A DNA stretch of 64,000 nucleotides from an uncultured Pelagibacteraceae bacterium (GTDB taxonomy: Bacteria; Pseudomonadota; Alphaproteobacteria; Pelagibacterales; Pelagibacteraceae), in NCBI GenBank assembly GCA_902613065.1, contig CACMFU010000002.1:62001-126000 (forward strand), given 5' to 3'. A program made the position numbers and the translations under genes. Within the stretch, counting starts at the first letter, position 1; the number at the start of each line of letters is the position of its first letter. Positions 9,197-17,910 of this stretch are shown here, in pieces. The notes beneath the pieces are model-generated. The model ran no database searches. It saw nothing but the letters and a program-made list of their open reading frames with translations, and had not been told where the DNA came from.

Positions 9197-10653
9197 TGCT
9201 TAATATAAGCCTTAAACGTTTTAAGATTAATCATAAAAAAAAATTAAACCAAATACTCTATTTATCTTTGGATAGTGATGGTTCTAAAGAAATAATAAAT
9301 TTAATAAATAATTTTTTTACTGAGAAAAATGCTTTTGTATTCGAGTCAGTAGAAAAAGGATTTATAAAAGGTAGATATACAATTTTCGGAAAAAATCCTG
9401 ATAAAATTTGGGAATTTAATAATAATGTTAGCAAGATATACTTTGATAATAAAGTTAAAATTTTGAAAGGTAGTGCAAAGAAAAATATAGAAAATGTTAT
9501 TGAAAGTTTTAAATTTAAAATACCTAGAGAATTACCCTCAATTAGCTCCATAATATCAGGATACTTTTCATATGACATTATTAGATATCTAGAAAATATT
9601 CCTGATAAAAATAGAGACGATTTAAAATTACCTGACGCTAGAATTATCAGACCAAGAGAACTAATAATACATGATAATATAAAAAAGAAATTATATTTTA
9701 TAATTAATGTTTTTTGTGATGAAAAAATAAATAATTACCAAATAAGGTATAAAAAAATTATCAATCAAATTGAGAATTTAATTTTTTTATCTAATTATAA
9801 TAGTTCGTTTTTAGATAACATTAATAAAAAAATTAAAATAAAGGTAAAATCAAATATTTCTAAACAAAAATTTTTATCAAATGTAAAGAAGGCTAAAAAA
9901 TATATTGGAATTGGAGACATATTTCAGGTAGTTCTAAGTCAAAGATTTGAAACTAAGTTAAGTAAGAACCCAATTGAAATTTATAAAAAATTAAGGAAAA
10001 CAAACCCTTCACCTTTTATGTATTTTTTTAACTTTAAAGATTTTCAGATTATTGGCGCAAGTCCAGAAATACTTGTTAGGTTAAGAAATAATAAAGTTAC
10101 GATCAGACCAATTGCTGGGACAAGACCAAGGGGGAAAAATAAAAAACAAGATTTATTTTTTGAAAAAGACTTATTGAATGACAAAAAAGAGCTGTCCGAA
10201 CATTTAATGCTTCTGGATTTAGGAAGAAACGACACTGGAAAAGTATCAAAGATCAATACTGTAAAAGTGACTGAAAGTTTTTCCATTGAAAGATACTCTC
10301 ATGTAATGCATATTGTATCAAATGTTGAAGGAGTATTTAATAATAAATACTCAAAATTTGAAACTATGTTGTCTGGTTTTCCAGCAGGAACAGTATCTGG
10401 GGCTCCAAAAATTAGAGCAATGGAGATAATAGATGAGCTAGAGACAACTAAAAGAAAAGTTTACGCCGGTGGAATTGGATATTTTTCAGCAAATGGTGAA
10501 TTTGATACATGTATTGCACTTAGAACTGCAGTAGCTAAAAACAAGAAATTTTATGTGCAATCTGGTGCTGGAATAGTTGCGGATAGCAAACCACAAAATG
10601 AATATCTTGAAACAGTAAATAAAGCAAAGGCTCTATTAAAAGCAATTGAGTAG
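9196..10653 (+). CDS. trpE: anthranilate synthase component I
   Basis: A 485-residue chorismate-utilising enzyme that, with TrpG-supplied ammonia, makes anthranilate in the first step of tryptophan synthesis. The C-terminal catalytic part has FQVVLSQRFE, the PSPFMYFF region, IIGASPEILV, IRPIAGTRPRG, the GFPAGTVSGAPKIRAMEI motif and the terminal GAGIVADSKPQNEY. Near residue 50 the sequence FVFESVEKG corresponds to the feedback-inhibition (LLES-type) element, so control by tryptophan is probably retained. No leader peptide or attenuator is visible upstream, because the gene overlaps the ppiD-like gene by one base. Confidence 0.96.
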   Translation: MLNISLKRFKINHKKKLNQILYLSLDSDGSKEIINLINNFFTEKNAFVFESVEKGFIKGRYTIFGKNPDKIWEFNNNVSKIYFDNKVKILKGSAKKNIENVIESFKFKIPRELPSISSIISGYFSYDIIRYLENIPDKNRDDLKLPDARIIRPRELIIHDNIKKKLYFIINVFCDEKINNYQIRYKKIINQIENLIFLSNYNSSFLDNINKKIKIKVKSNISKQKFLSNVKKAKKYIGIGDIFQVVLSQRFETKLSKNPIEIYKKLRKTNPSPFMYFFNFKDFQIIGASPEILVRLRNNKVTIRPIAGTRPRGKNKKQDLFFEKDLLNDKKELSEHLMLLDLGRNDTGKVSKINTVKVTESFSIERYSHVMHIVSNVEGVFNNKYSKFETMLSGFPAGTVSGAPKIRAMEIIDELETTKRKVYAGGIGYFSANGEFDTCIALRTAVAKNKKFYVQSGAGIVADSKPQNEYLETVNKAKALLKAIE

Positions 10654-10655
10654 TT

Positions 10656-11219
10656 ATGAAAATAATTTTAATTGATAACTATGATAGTTTTACTTTTAAT
10701 TTGTATCATTACATATCTAAGTTTTGTTCGAATGTAGACGTAGTAAGAAATGATAAAATTAATACAAAAGAAATATTAAAGAAAAAATATAATAAAATTG
10801 TAATATCACCTGGTCCAGGTAATCCTGATCAAGCTGGGAACTGTCTATCAATAGTAAATGAATTATATAATAAAATTCCAATACTTGGAGTTTGTTTAGG
10901 TCATCAAATTATAGGTCAAATATTTGGATCTAAAATTATTCAAGCTAAAGAATTGGTTCATGGAAAAACAAGTAAAATCATTTCAAAAAATATAGGGATT
11001 TTAAAAGGAATACCAAAAATATTCGAGGCAACTAGATACCATAGTTTAATAATCGATAGGAAAACACTCTCTAAGAATTTAGAAATTACAGCCATGACTT
11101 CAGATGGAATAATTATGGGTGTTAAACATAGAATTTATGATGTTCATGGAGTACAATTTCATCCTGAAAGTATAAAGACTAAAGATGGTTTAAAAATTTT
11201 AAAAAATTTTATTAAATAA
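10656..11219 (+). CDS. trpG: anthranilate synthase component II (glutamine amidotransferase)
   Basis: A 187-residue class I glutamine amidotransferase supplying ammonia to TrpE. It has the N-terminal LIDNYDSFTFNL, the oxyanion region ISPGPGNPDQAG, the nucleophile motif GVCLGHQIIGQ and the catalytic His-Glu in VHGVQFHPESI. The same family includes PabA, but the position between trpE and trpD argues for the tryptophan pathway; it may serve both. It lies 2 bases after trpE and directly abuts trpD. Confidence 0.94.
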   Translation: MKIILIDNYDSFTFNLYHYISKFCSNVDVVRNDKINTKEILKKKYNKIVISPGPGNPDQAGNCLSIVNELYNKIPILGVCLGHQIIGQIFGSKIIQAKELVHGKTSKIISKNIGILKGIPKIFEATRYHSLIIDRKTLSKNLEITAMTSDGIIMGVKHRIYDVHGVQFHPESIKTKDGLKILKNFIK

Positions 11220-12212
11220 ATGGAAAAATATTTAAAAAAACTTGAATTAAGTGAAAATTTAACATTACAGGAAAGTGTTGGTGCTTTTGAAATTTTGATG
11301 AATGGAAAAGCCAATGATAATGAAATTTATAATTTTTTAACTCTGCTTTCTAAAAAGGGTGAAGTTTCAACAGAAATAGCGGGTGGTGTCTCAGTGCTTA
11401 GAAATAAAGCAAAAAAAGTTAATGTAGACGACTGTATAGATACCTGTGGAACAGGTGGTGATGGCAAGGATACATTAAATATATCTACTGCTTCCGCATT
11501 ATTACTTTCAAGTATGGGCATTAACGTAGCAAAACATGGCAATAAAGCAGTTTCGTCGAAATGTGGATCTGCAGATGTTTTGGAAGCATTAAATATAAAT
11601 ATTAACTTGGAACCCAAAGATATTGAAAGTCAAATCAAAAAAAATCATTTTGGATTTATGTTTGCTCCAAATTATCATAGTGCAATGAAATATGTTGGCC
11701 CAACCAGAAAAAAAATTGGAAAAAGAACAATTTTTAATATGATTGGTCCTTTGAGTAGTCCAGCTAATGTTGAAAGACAAGTTGTTGGAGTTTTTGAGAA
11801 AAAGCTACTTGATATATTTGCTGGTGCCTTGAAAGACTTGAATATAAAATTTGCTTGGATTGTTAATAGCAATGATGGATTAGACGAAATATCACCATAT
11901 GATAAAACTATTGTTAAACAATTAAAAAATGGGGAAATTAATGAATTGGTTATTGACCCAAAAGAATTAAATGTAAATGCCGAAGGTTTCGATAAAATTG
12001 TTGGAAATGATGCAAAATTTAATTCAAAAAAAATTATAGATATATTCAAAGGTAATGATGACGACTTTTCTAAAGCAGTATCATTAAATGCCGCAGCTGG
12101 CTTAATTATATCTGAAAGAGAAAATAATTTTAAACACGCTTATGAAAAAACAAGAGACCATTTGTTATCAGGAAAAACATATTTATTTTTAGAAAATTTG
12201 AGAAATGCCTGA
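11220..12212 (+). CDS. trpD: anthranilate phosphoribosyltransferase
   Basis: A 330-residue enzyme that transfers the phosphoribosyl group of PRPP to anthranilate. The family's CGTGGDGKDTLNISTA loop (about residues 78-93) and KHGNKAVSSKCGSADVLEALN (the diphosphate-binding and substrate motif) are intact, as is FAPNYHSAMKYVGPTRKKIG. The last segment is slightly variable but full length. Its ATG directly follows the trpG stop, and its end overlaps trpC by 8 bases, consistent with translational coupling in the trpEGDC unit. Confidence 0.97.
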   Translation: MEKYLKKLELSENLTLQESVGAFEILMNGKANDNEIYNFLTLLSKKGEVSTEIAGGVSVLRNKAKKVNVDDCIDTCGTGGDGKDTLNISTASALLLSSMGINVAKHGNKAVSSKCGSADVLEALNININLEPKDIESQIKKNHFGFMFAPNYHSAMKYVGPTRKKIGKRTIFNMIGPLSSPANVERQVVGVFEKKLLDIFAGALKDLNIKFAWIVNSNDGLDEISPYDKTIVKQLKNGEINELVIDPKELNVNAEGFDKIVGNDAKFNSKKIIDIFKGNDDDFSKAVSLNAAAGLIISERENNFKHAYEKTRDHLLSGKTYLFLENLRNA

Positions 12213-12996
12213 AAATATATTAGAGAAAATAATTAATAAAAAAAGAAATAAAATTCAAATTTTAAAAAAAGACATATCAATAAGTTCACTTAATGATAAA
12301 ATTTCAAAACTAAAAAATTATGTAAATTTTAAAGAAAAAATACTAAATAATATAAATAATGACAAAATCTCTATTATTGCAGAGATTAAAAAAGCCAGTC
12401 CATCGGCAGGTATAATTATTGAAAATTATAATCCTGTTGAAATTGCTCATACATATTTAAAAAATAATGCTACATGCTTGTCAGTTTTAACTGAAGAAGA
12501 ATTTTTTTTAGGAAATTTAATCCATATTAGTAAAATTAAACAAAAAATAAATTTACCTATTTTATGTAAAGATTTTTTTGTTGATAAATTTCAAGTTCAT
12601 CTTTCTCGAAGTTATGGTGCTGATGCTATTTTAATAATTCTAGCTGGTGTTGATGAAAAAACTGCAGATGAATTATATGAAGAAGCTAAGAAACTTAAAA
12701 TGTCTGTTATTGTTGAAGTTCACACTGTTGAAGAGGCCAAAAAATCTTTAAAGTACAAAGATGCATTAATAGGAATAAACAATAGAAATTTAAAAACACT
12801 TAAAACAAATTTAAATACAACCTACGATATTCATAATATTTTAATTAATCATCGTGGACCATTAATTTCTGAGAGTGGAATAAAAAACAATGAAGATGTT
12901 TTAAAAATAGCCTCTGAAACTAAAATAAAAACATTTCTGATTGGTGAATCAATTTTAAAAAATTTGGAAAATAATAATATTTTTTCTGTTTTATAA
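12205..12996 (+). CDS. trpC: indole-3-glycerol phosphate synthase
   Basis: A 263-residue TIM-barrel enzyme that closes the indole ring. Motifs: IIAEIKKASPSAGII (catalytic Lys and phosphate region), LPILCKDFFVDKFQV with the second catalytic Lys, GADAILIILAG, VIVEVHTVEEA, IGINNRNLKT and the final SESGIKNNEDV with FLIGESIL. Complete and of normal length. It is the last trp gene here; trpF, trpB and trpA are not in the window. An 84-base gap to the proposed lexA start follows, where other alphaproteobacteria usually have moaC and moeA. Confidence 0.96.
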   Translation: MPENILEKIINKKRNKIQILKKDISISSLNDKISKLKNYVNFKEKILNNINNDKISIIAEIKKASPSAGIIIENYNPVEIAHTYLKNNATCLSVLTEEEFFLGNLIHISKIKQKINLPILCKDFFVDKFQVHLSRSYGADAILIILAGVDEKTADELYEEAKKLKMSVIVEVHTVEEAKKSLKYKDALIGINNRNLKTLKTNLNTTYDIHNILINHRGPLISESGIKNNEDVLKIASETKIKTFLIGESILKNLENNNIFSVL

Positions 12997-13043
12997 AAAA
13001 AAACGTTGAATTTATTTGTGTTTTTACTGTTGTTATATTGAAA

Positions 13044-13058
13044 GAACTTTTATAGAAC
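13044..13058 (+). promoter_or_regulatory. LexA operator (alphaproteobacterial SOS box) of lexA
   Basis: The sequence GAACTTTTATAGAAC is an exact GAAC-N7-GAAC direct repeat, the complement of the alphaproteobacterial LexA consensus GTTC-N7-GTTC. It ends 22 bases before the lexA ATG I prefer (13081). A TATATT at 13034-13039 could be the -10 box, which would put the box over the transcription start, a standard position for autorepression. The exact match, placed just upstream of lexA itself, makes chance unlikely. Confidence 0.85.
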
Positions 13059-13080
13059 ATTGATGTACACAATTTGTTCT

Positions 13081-13767
13081 ATGTTAACAAAAAAACAAAA
13101 GAATCTGCTTTTATTTATCAACAAGAAGTTGAGATCTAGTGGTGTATCTCCTTCTTACGAAGAAATGAAAGAGTCACTAAATCTCAAATCTAAATCTGGA
13201 ATTCATAGATTGATTAGTGCTTTAGAAGAAAGAGGCTTTATTAAAAGATTAGCTCATAAAGCAAGAGCTTTGGAAGTCATTAAATTACCTGAAACAGCTT
13301 CAGCAAATGATATTTACAATAGCTTTTCACCAAGTGTAATTAAAGGTGGACTTGATGAAAGCTCAAATAGCAATAATTCTGATGAAAATGAAATCCCTGT
13401 TTTGGGAAAAATTGCTGCAGGTACACCTGTTGAAGCAATTCAAAACGAAGTTGCCAGAATATCTTTGCCTTCAAATATTGAAAATAATGGAGAATTTTTT
13501 GGACTTAAAGTACAAGGAGACTCCATGATTGAGGCCGGAATAAATGATGGTGATACAGTAATTGTGAGAAAAGCTGATACTGCAGAAAATGGTAAAATTG
13601 TAGTTGCTTTAATTGACGATCATGAGGCAATGTTAAAAAGAATTAGAAGAAAAGGTAAAACTGTAGCTTTAGAAAGCGCTAATCGTAATTACGAGACGAA
13701 AATATTTGGTCCTGATAGAGTTAAAGTTCAAGGAATTCTAGTATCTTTATATAGAAACTTTTCCTAA
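13081..13767 (+). CDS. lexA: SOS transcriptional repressor LexA
   Basis: A 228-residue LexA. Residues 1-65 form the winged-helix DNA-binding domain (MLTKKQKNLL, then SGVSPSYEEMKESL and SKSGIHRLISAL). The self-cleavage site is Ala113-Gly114 in KIAAGTPVEA, and the Ser/Lys dyad is S148 (QGDSMIEAG) and K186 (HEAMLKRIRR). I chose the ATG at 13081 because LexA proteins start at M-L-T-(K/R)-K-Q; frames opening at TTG 13060 or ATG 13063 would add residues no homologue has and would start next to the operator. The linker is long and Ser/Asn-rich, as in alphaproteobacteria. Confidence 0.95.
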   Translation: MLTKKQKNLLLFINKKLRSSGVSPSYEEMKESLNLKSKSGIHRLISALEERGFIKRLAHKARALEVIKLPETASANDIYNSFSPSVIKGGLDESSNSNNSDENEIPVLGKIAAGTPVEAIQNEVARISLPSNIENNGEFFGLKVQGDSMIEAGINDGDTVIVRKADTAENGKIVVALIDDHEAMLKRIRRKGKTVALESANRNYETKIFGPDRVKVQGILVSLYRNFS

Positions 13768-13786
13768 AATAGTCTAAATAAATCTG

Positions 13787-15181
13787 ATGAAAACAGTAGC
13801 AACTAGATTTGCTCCATCACCAACTGGACCTTTGCACATTGGAGGAGTAAGAACAGCATTATTCAATTGGCTATATTCAAAAAATAAAAGTGGTAAATTT
13901 TATTTAAGAATAGAGGATACTGACAAAGAAAGGTCAAAAGATAAATTTAAAAATCAAATAATCAATTCATTAAAATGGATAGGAATTAATTATGATGATA
14001 GTGAATACATTCAATCAAAAAAAATTGATGATCACATAAATGTAGCTAATGAATTATTAAAAAAAGGTTTAGCTTATAAATGTTATTGTTCTACCGATGA
14101 AATTGAAGAACAAAAAAAAAGAGCAAAACAAAAAAAAATACCTTATATTTACGATAGAAAATGGAGAAATAAGAGTGAGACAGATGCTCCAAAAGAAATT
14201 GATCCTGTAATTAGATTTAAAAGTAAAGTTGAAGGGAAATCTATCTTAAAAGATTTGGTTCAGGGAAATATAGAAATAGAAAATAATACTATTGAAGACT
14301 TTGTTATATTAAGAGCTGATGGTTCACCAACATATAATTTATCAGCTTCTGTAGATGATCATATAATGGGTATGACACATATAATTAGAGGTGATGATCA
14401 TAAAATAAATACATTCAAACAAATACAGATTTATGAAGCTATGAATTGGGAAATACCATCTTTTGCACACATACCATTAATTCATACTATTGATGGAAAA
14501 AAACTATCAAAAAGAGATAATGCATCAACATTAGATGATTATTCGAAAATTGGAATAATGCCTAATGCTCTAAGAAATTATCTTCTTAGACTAGGATGGT
14601 CATACAAAGATAAGGAAATTTTTGACTTAAATGAAAGCATAAAATACTTCAATTTAGAAGGAGTCGGAAAATCACCATCTAAACTAGATATTAGTAGGAT
14701 TTATTCTATCAACGAATATTATATTAAAAATATTAATGAAAATGAACTTTTTAATTTTTTAAAAGACTATTCAAAAAATTTTAAAAATAATATTCCTGAA
14801 TTTAAAGAGGAAAAAATCAAAAAATCATTAACTTTTTTAAAAAATAAAGCAAAAACTCTTGAAGATATTTACAACAACTCAAAGTTTTTGATAAATGATA
14901 ATATTGAAATAGATAAAGAGGCTCAGAAACTTCTAGATAAAAATGCTAATGAAATAATTAAGTTATTTGTTAACAAAATAAGTGAAATTTCAGAATTCAA
15001 TAGAGAAACATTGGAACCTATAATAAATAAATTAATTAAGGACAATAAGACAAATTTTAAAGGTATTGGACAACCTTTAAGAATATGTCTTACTGGTTCA
15101 AAATTTGGACCAGGAATATATGATATACTTTGCGCTCTTGGCAAAGAGGAGGTTGTAAGAAGATTATCTCAAATAAGATAA
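13787..15181 (+). CDS. gltX: glutamyl-tRNA synthetase
   Basis: A 464-residue class I aminoacyl-tRNA synthetase. The HIGH-type motif is in APSPTGPLHIGGVRTALFNW near the N-terminus, and the KMSKS-type motif is KLSKRDNAS. The catalytic domain also has YLRIEDTD and YNLSASVDDHIMGMTHIIRGDDH. The C-terminal anticodon-binding domain ends in LRICLTGSKFGPGIYDIL. Most alphaproteobacteria lack GlnRS and use such an enzyme for tRNA-Gln too; this cannot be read from the sequence alone. Its 3' end overlaps the convergent lpxB by 18 bases. Confidence 0.96.
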   Translation: MKTVATRFAPSPTGPLHIGGVRTALFNWLYSKNKSGKFYLRIEDTDKERSKDKFKNQIINSLKWIGINYDDSEYIQSKKIDDHINVANELLKKGLAYKCYCSTDEIEEQKKRAKQKKIPYIYDRKWRNKSETDAPKEIDPVIRFKSKVEGKSILKDLVQGNIEIENNTIEDFVILRADGSPTYNLSASVDDHIMGMTHIIRGDDHKINTFKQIQIYEAMNWEIPSFAHIPLIHTIDGKKLSKRDNASTLDDYSKIGIMPNALRNYLLRLGWSYKDKEIFDLNESIKYFNLEGVGKSPSKLDISRIYSINEYYIKNINENELFNFLKDYSKNFKNNIPEFKEEKIKKSLTFLKNKAKTLEDIYNNSKFLINDNIEIDKEAQKLLDKNANEIIKLFVNKISEISEFNRETLEPIINKLIKDNKTNFKGIGQPLRICLTGSKFGPGIYDILCALGKEEVVRRLSQIR

Positions 15182-16294
15182 CAATACTTTAGAGGCTTCA
15201 ATACTTGATGAGGTCTTCGATCTTAATTTATTTATAGTTTGATTAACATTTTTCAATTGTTTATTAATTAGTTCAGGTTTTTTTAAAAAGTAAATAATAG
15301 TTTTATAAATTTCATCCGAGTTACATTCATTTTGTAAAAGTTCAGGAATTATTTCTTTATCATTTATAATATTTATCATATTTGCAAATTTAATTTTTAA
15401 AAATAATTTTGCTAGGTAAAAATTTATGAAATTCATTTTATAAATAATAATAGATGGAATGCTTTGTTTGCAAACTTCCAATGACACTGTGCCTGACTTT
15501 ACGATTGCGAATTTTGATTTTTTAATAATATCGGATTTTATTTTTTCATCTGAAATAATATCAACATTTTTTAGATCATAAAGCTTAATTAATTTTTGTA
15601 AATAATTTTTAAATCTTTCAGTTGAATGAAAAATATAATTAAAGTTATAATTTTTATTATTCATTTTTTTTATAAAATTCATTAAAATTGGTGTATGAAT
15701 TTCTATTTCTGATAAACGACTACCAGGATATATTGAAATTATTTTTTTTTCTTTAATTGTTTGACCGATTTCAATTTTTTCATTTCTAATTGAATCTAAC
15801 AACGGGTGACCTACAAAGGTATTTTTTAAATTCTCTTTATCGAAATATTTTTTTTCAAAATCAAATAATAATAAAATATGATCAAGATATTTTTTCATTT
15901 TTTTTACTCTACCTGCTCTCCATGCCCAAACTTTCGGTGCTATAAAATGAACAGTTTTGATATTTGGTTTATTTGTTTTAACTATATTAGATACTCGTAA
16001 TGTAAAATCTGGGCTATCAACACTGAATAATATGTCAGGATCAAAGTCTATAATATTTTTAACTGTTTTATTTATTTTTTCTTTAATTTTAAAAATATTA
16101 AGGAGTACATCTGTAAAAGCTATATATGTAATATCTTTTTGGTCAAATATAGATTTTATTCCTAATTTATTTAAATGTTGACCACCTACACACAGATATT
16201 CAATTTTTGAATCAGTTTTTTTTAATTCTTTTATAACTTCAGAAGCAAGTTTATCTCCAGATGGTTCACCTGTTAAAATAAATATTTTTTTCAT
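15164..16294 (-). CDS. lpxB: lipid-A-disaccharide synthase
   Basis: A 376-residue glycosyltransferase (family GT19) that joins UDP-2,3-diacylglucosamine and lipid X. It has the N-terminal ILTGEPSGDKLASEVIKEL motif, the SVDSPDFTLRV region, the VHFIAPKVWAWRAGR motif, LLFDFEKKYF, the FVGHPLLDS motif, YPGSRLSEIE, and AIVKSGTVSLEV. It should act at the inner face of the inner membrane. It overlaps lpxI by 4 bases (ATGA) and is the last gene of the rpsB-to-lpxB series. Confidence 0.95.
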   Translation of the reverse strand: MKKIFILTGEPSGDKLASEVIKELKKTDSKIEYLCVGGQHLNKLGIKSIFDQKDITYIAFTDVLLNIFKIKEKINKTVKNIIDFDPDILFSVDSPDFTLRVSNIVKTNKPNIKTVHFIAPKVWAWRAGRVKKMKKYLDHILLLFDFEKKYFDKENLKNTFVGHPLLDSIRNEKIEIGQTIKEKKIISIYPGSRLSEIEIHTPILMNFIKKMNNKNYNFNYIFHSTERFKNYLQKLIKLYDLKNVDIISDEKIKSDIIKKSKFAIVKSGTVSLEVCKQSIPSIIIYKMNFINFYLAKLFLKIKFANMINIINDKEIIPELLQNECNSDEIYKTIIYFLKKPELINKQLKNVNQTINKLRSKTSSSIEASKVLLSYLR

Positions 16295-17079
16295 ATAACT
16301 GTTAAAAATAAATTATTTTTATTAGCATATTTGATAGATTCTTTTTGATTTAAAAAAATATGTTGATTTGATTTAATTACAATACCTTTTACATTAAATT
16401 TTACACAATCTCTTATTGTATCTAAACCTATTGTTGGTAAATCTGCTCTCAAATCTTGTTTTAATTTTGGTATTTTAATTAAAATATTACTGGACTTAGT
16501 AATTTTAATTTTTTTTAACAATTGCTTTGTCCCTTTTCTTTTTTCAAGTGTAAAATGACCATTTTCGTTAATTACCAGAGCCTGGACATGATTGTAAGAA
16601 TTTAATTTTTTTAATATTTTAATACCTTTTTGAATATTTGATTTATCAATTTTTGAGGGTTTAATTTTAGTATAATAACCTTTTTGAAGAGTAAGCTCAG
16701 GATTAAAGGTATTTAATTTTACAACTTTTATTTTATTTTCGGATAAAATTTTTATTAATTCTTTTAAAATTGCTGCGTCTCCAAGTTTTGAAGCTTTCAT
16801 GATTCTTGGTAGATAATATATGCCTTTAATATCAAATTTTAATTTAGATATAGTTGGTTTTATAATATTTCCAGCAAATAAAACTTTTCTACACTTTTTT
16901 AAATTAATTAATTTAAGTATTTCTCCAAATTTTCCTATATTTACAAAATAGCAATTTTTTTCTTTTTTAAATTTATTATTTTTTGATAAGTCTATTATGA
17001 AATATTTAATTTTTTTTTTTTTTAGACTTTTAAGAATTTCTAAAGGTAACTGATTATCACCTAAAAATAAACCAATCAT
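16291..17079 (-). CDS. lpxI: UDP-2,3-diacylglucosamine pyrophosphatase, LpxI type (DUF1009)
   Basis: A 262-residue LpxI-family enzyme that hydrolyses UDP-2,3-diacylglucosamine to lipid X; alphaproteobacteria use it in place of the unrelated LpxH. Visible motifs are GLFLGDNQLPLEI at the start, VLFAGNIIKPT near residue 67, the LGDAAILKELI segment, and the C-terminal RADLPTIGLDTI with KFNVKGIVIK. It lies between lpxA and lpxB, the conserved alphaproteobacterial position. Codons 19-24 contain a run of 14 A on the coding strand, encoding four lysines; this is a slippage-prone site near the start. Confidence 0.93.
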   Translation of the reverse strand: MIGLFLGDNQLPLEILKSLKKKKIKYFIIDLSKNNKFKKEKNCYFVNIGKFGEILKLINLKKCRKVLFAGNIIKPTISKLKFDIKGIYYLPRIMKASKLGDAAILKELIKILSENKIKVVKLNTFNPELTLQKGYYTKIKPSKIDKSNIQKGIKILKKLNSYNHVQALVINENGHFTLEKRKGTKQLLKKIKITKSSNILIKIPKLKQDLRADLPTIGLDTIRDCVKFNVKGIVIKSNQHIFLNQKESIKYANKNNLFLTVI

Positions 17080-17858
17080 TTATTTTCTGGTATCGAAATT
17101 GGTCGTTTTTTATCAGAATTCAAAAAATCAATTATGATTTTTACATTTTTATTATTTTTAATATTTTTATCAATTAAATCTATATTTGTTCGAAAATTTT
17201 TAGTTTTAAATGCAAGATCATAGAAGTTTTGTAACAATTTAATATCTTGAATAGGAAAATTAGCCCTTCTCAAACCTATTAAATTTAATCCCATTAGACT
17301 ATTTCTATTTCCCATAGATAAACCAAAAGGTATAACATCTCTGTCTACACCAGTCATTCCTCCGATCATTGAAAGTTGGCCTATTCTAGAAAATTGATGT
17401 ATAGCGCAACTTCCTCCAATAATTGCACTATCCTCTATAGTAACATGTCCTGCTATCTGCACATTATTGGCAATTACAATATTATTTTTAATATGACAAT
17501 CATGAGCAATATGACAATAAACCATAATCAAGTTATTATTGCCAATCTTGGTGACTGTTCCTCCATGAGCCGTTCCTGGATTTATATTAACATACTCTCT
17601 AATTTTATTATTATCTCCAATTATTATAGAATTTTTTTCCCCTTTATATTTAAGATCTTGAGGTGGTGTGCCTATTGATACAAATGGAAAAATTTCATTA
17701 TTTTTTCCTATTTTAGTATCTCCTTTTATATATATGTGGGAGTGCAATTTCGTTTTAGAGTTAATTTCGACTTTAGGACCGATTATGCAATAAGGACCGA
17801 TTTCTACATCACTTGATATTTTTGATTTACTATCAATAATTGCTGTAGGATGTATCAC
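17076..17858 (-). CDS. lpxA: acyl-ACP--UDP-N-acetylglucosamine O-acyltransferase
   Basis: A 260-residue left-handed beta-helix enzyme that starts lipid A synthesis by 3-O-acylation of UDP-GlcNAc. Hexapeptide repeats run from IHPTAIIDSKSKI onward. The catalytic His region is YCHIAHDCHI, and GGMTGVDRDVIPFG and IGLRRANF are diagnostic. The start is GTG (GTG ATA CAT CCT). The 52-base gap upstream, after fabZ, is one of the few small gaps in this cluster and contains a weak GATAAC/GTTATC inverted repeat. Confidence 0.96.
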   Translation of the reverse strand: MIHPTAIIDSKSKISSDVEIGPYCIIGPKVEINSKTKLHSHIYIKGDTKIGKNNEIFPFVSIGTPPQDLKYKGEKNSIIIGDNNKIREYVNINPGTAHGGTVTKIGNNNLIMVYCHIAHDCHIKNNIVIANNVQIAGHVTIEDSAIIGGSCAIHQFSRIGQLSMIGGMTGVDRDVIPFGLSMGNRNSLMGLNLIGLRRANFPIQDIKLLQNFYDLAFKTKNFRTNIDLIDKNIKNNKNVKIIIDFLNSDKKRPISIPENK

Positions 17859-17910
17859 AATTTAAAGATAACAAATATATTTCTAAAAGGTTATCAATAA
17901 TTACTACTGT

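Noticed and set aside
13060..13080. TTG or ATG lexA starts at 13060/13063
   Set aside because: They would begin directly after the LexA operator and add residues absent from LexA proteins.
17859..17910. GATAAC...GTTATC repeat in the fabZ-lpxA gap as a regulatory site
   Set aside because: Only 6 bp with a 17-base loop in AT-rich DNA; expected by chance.
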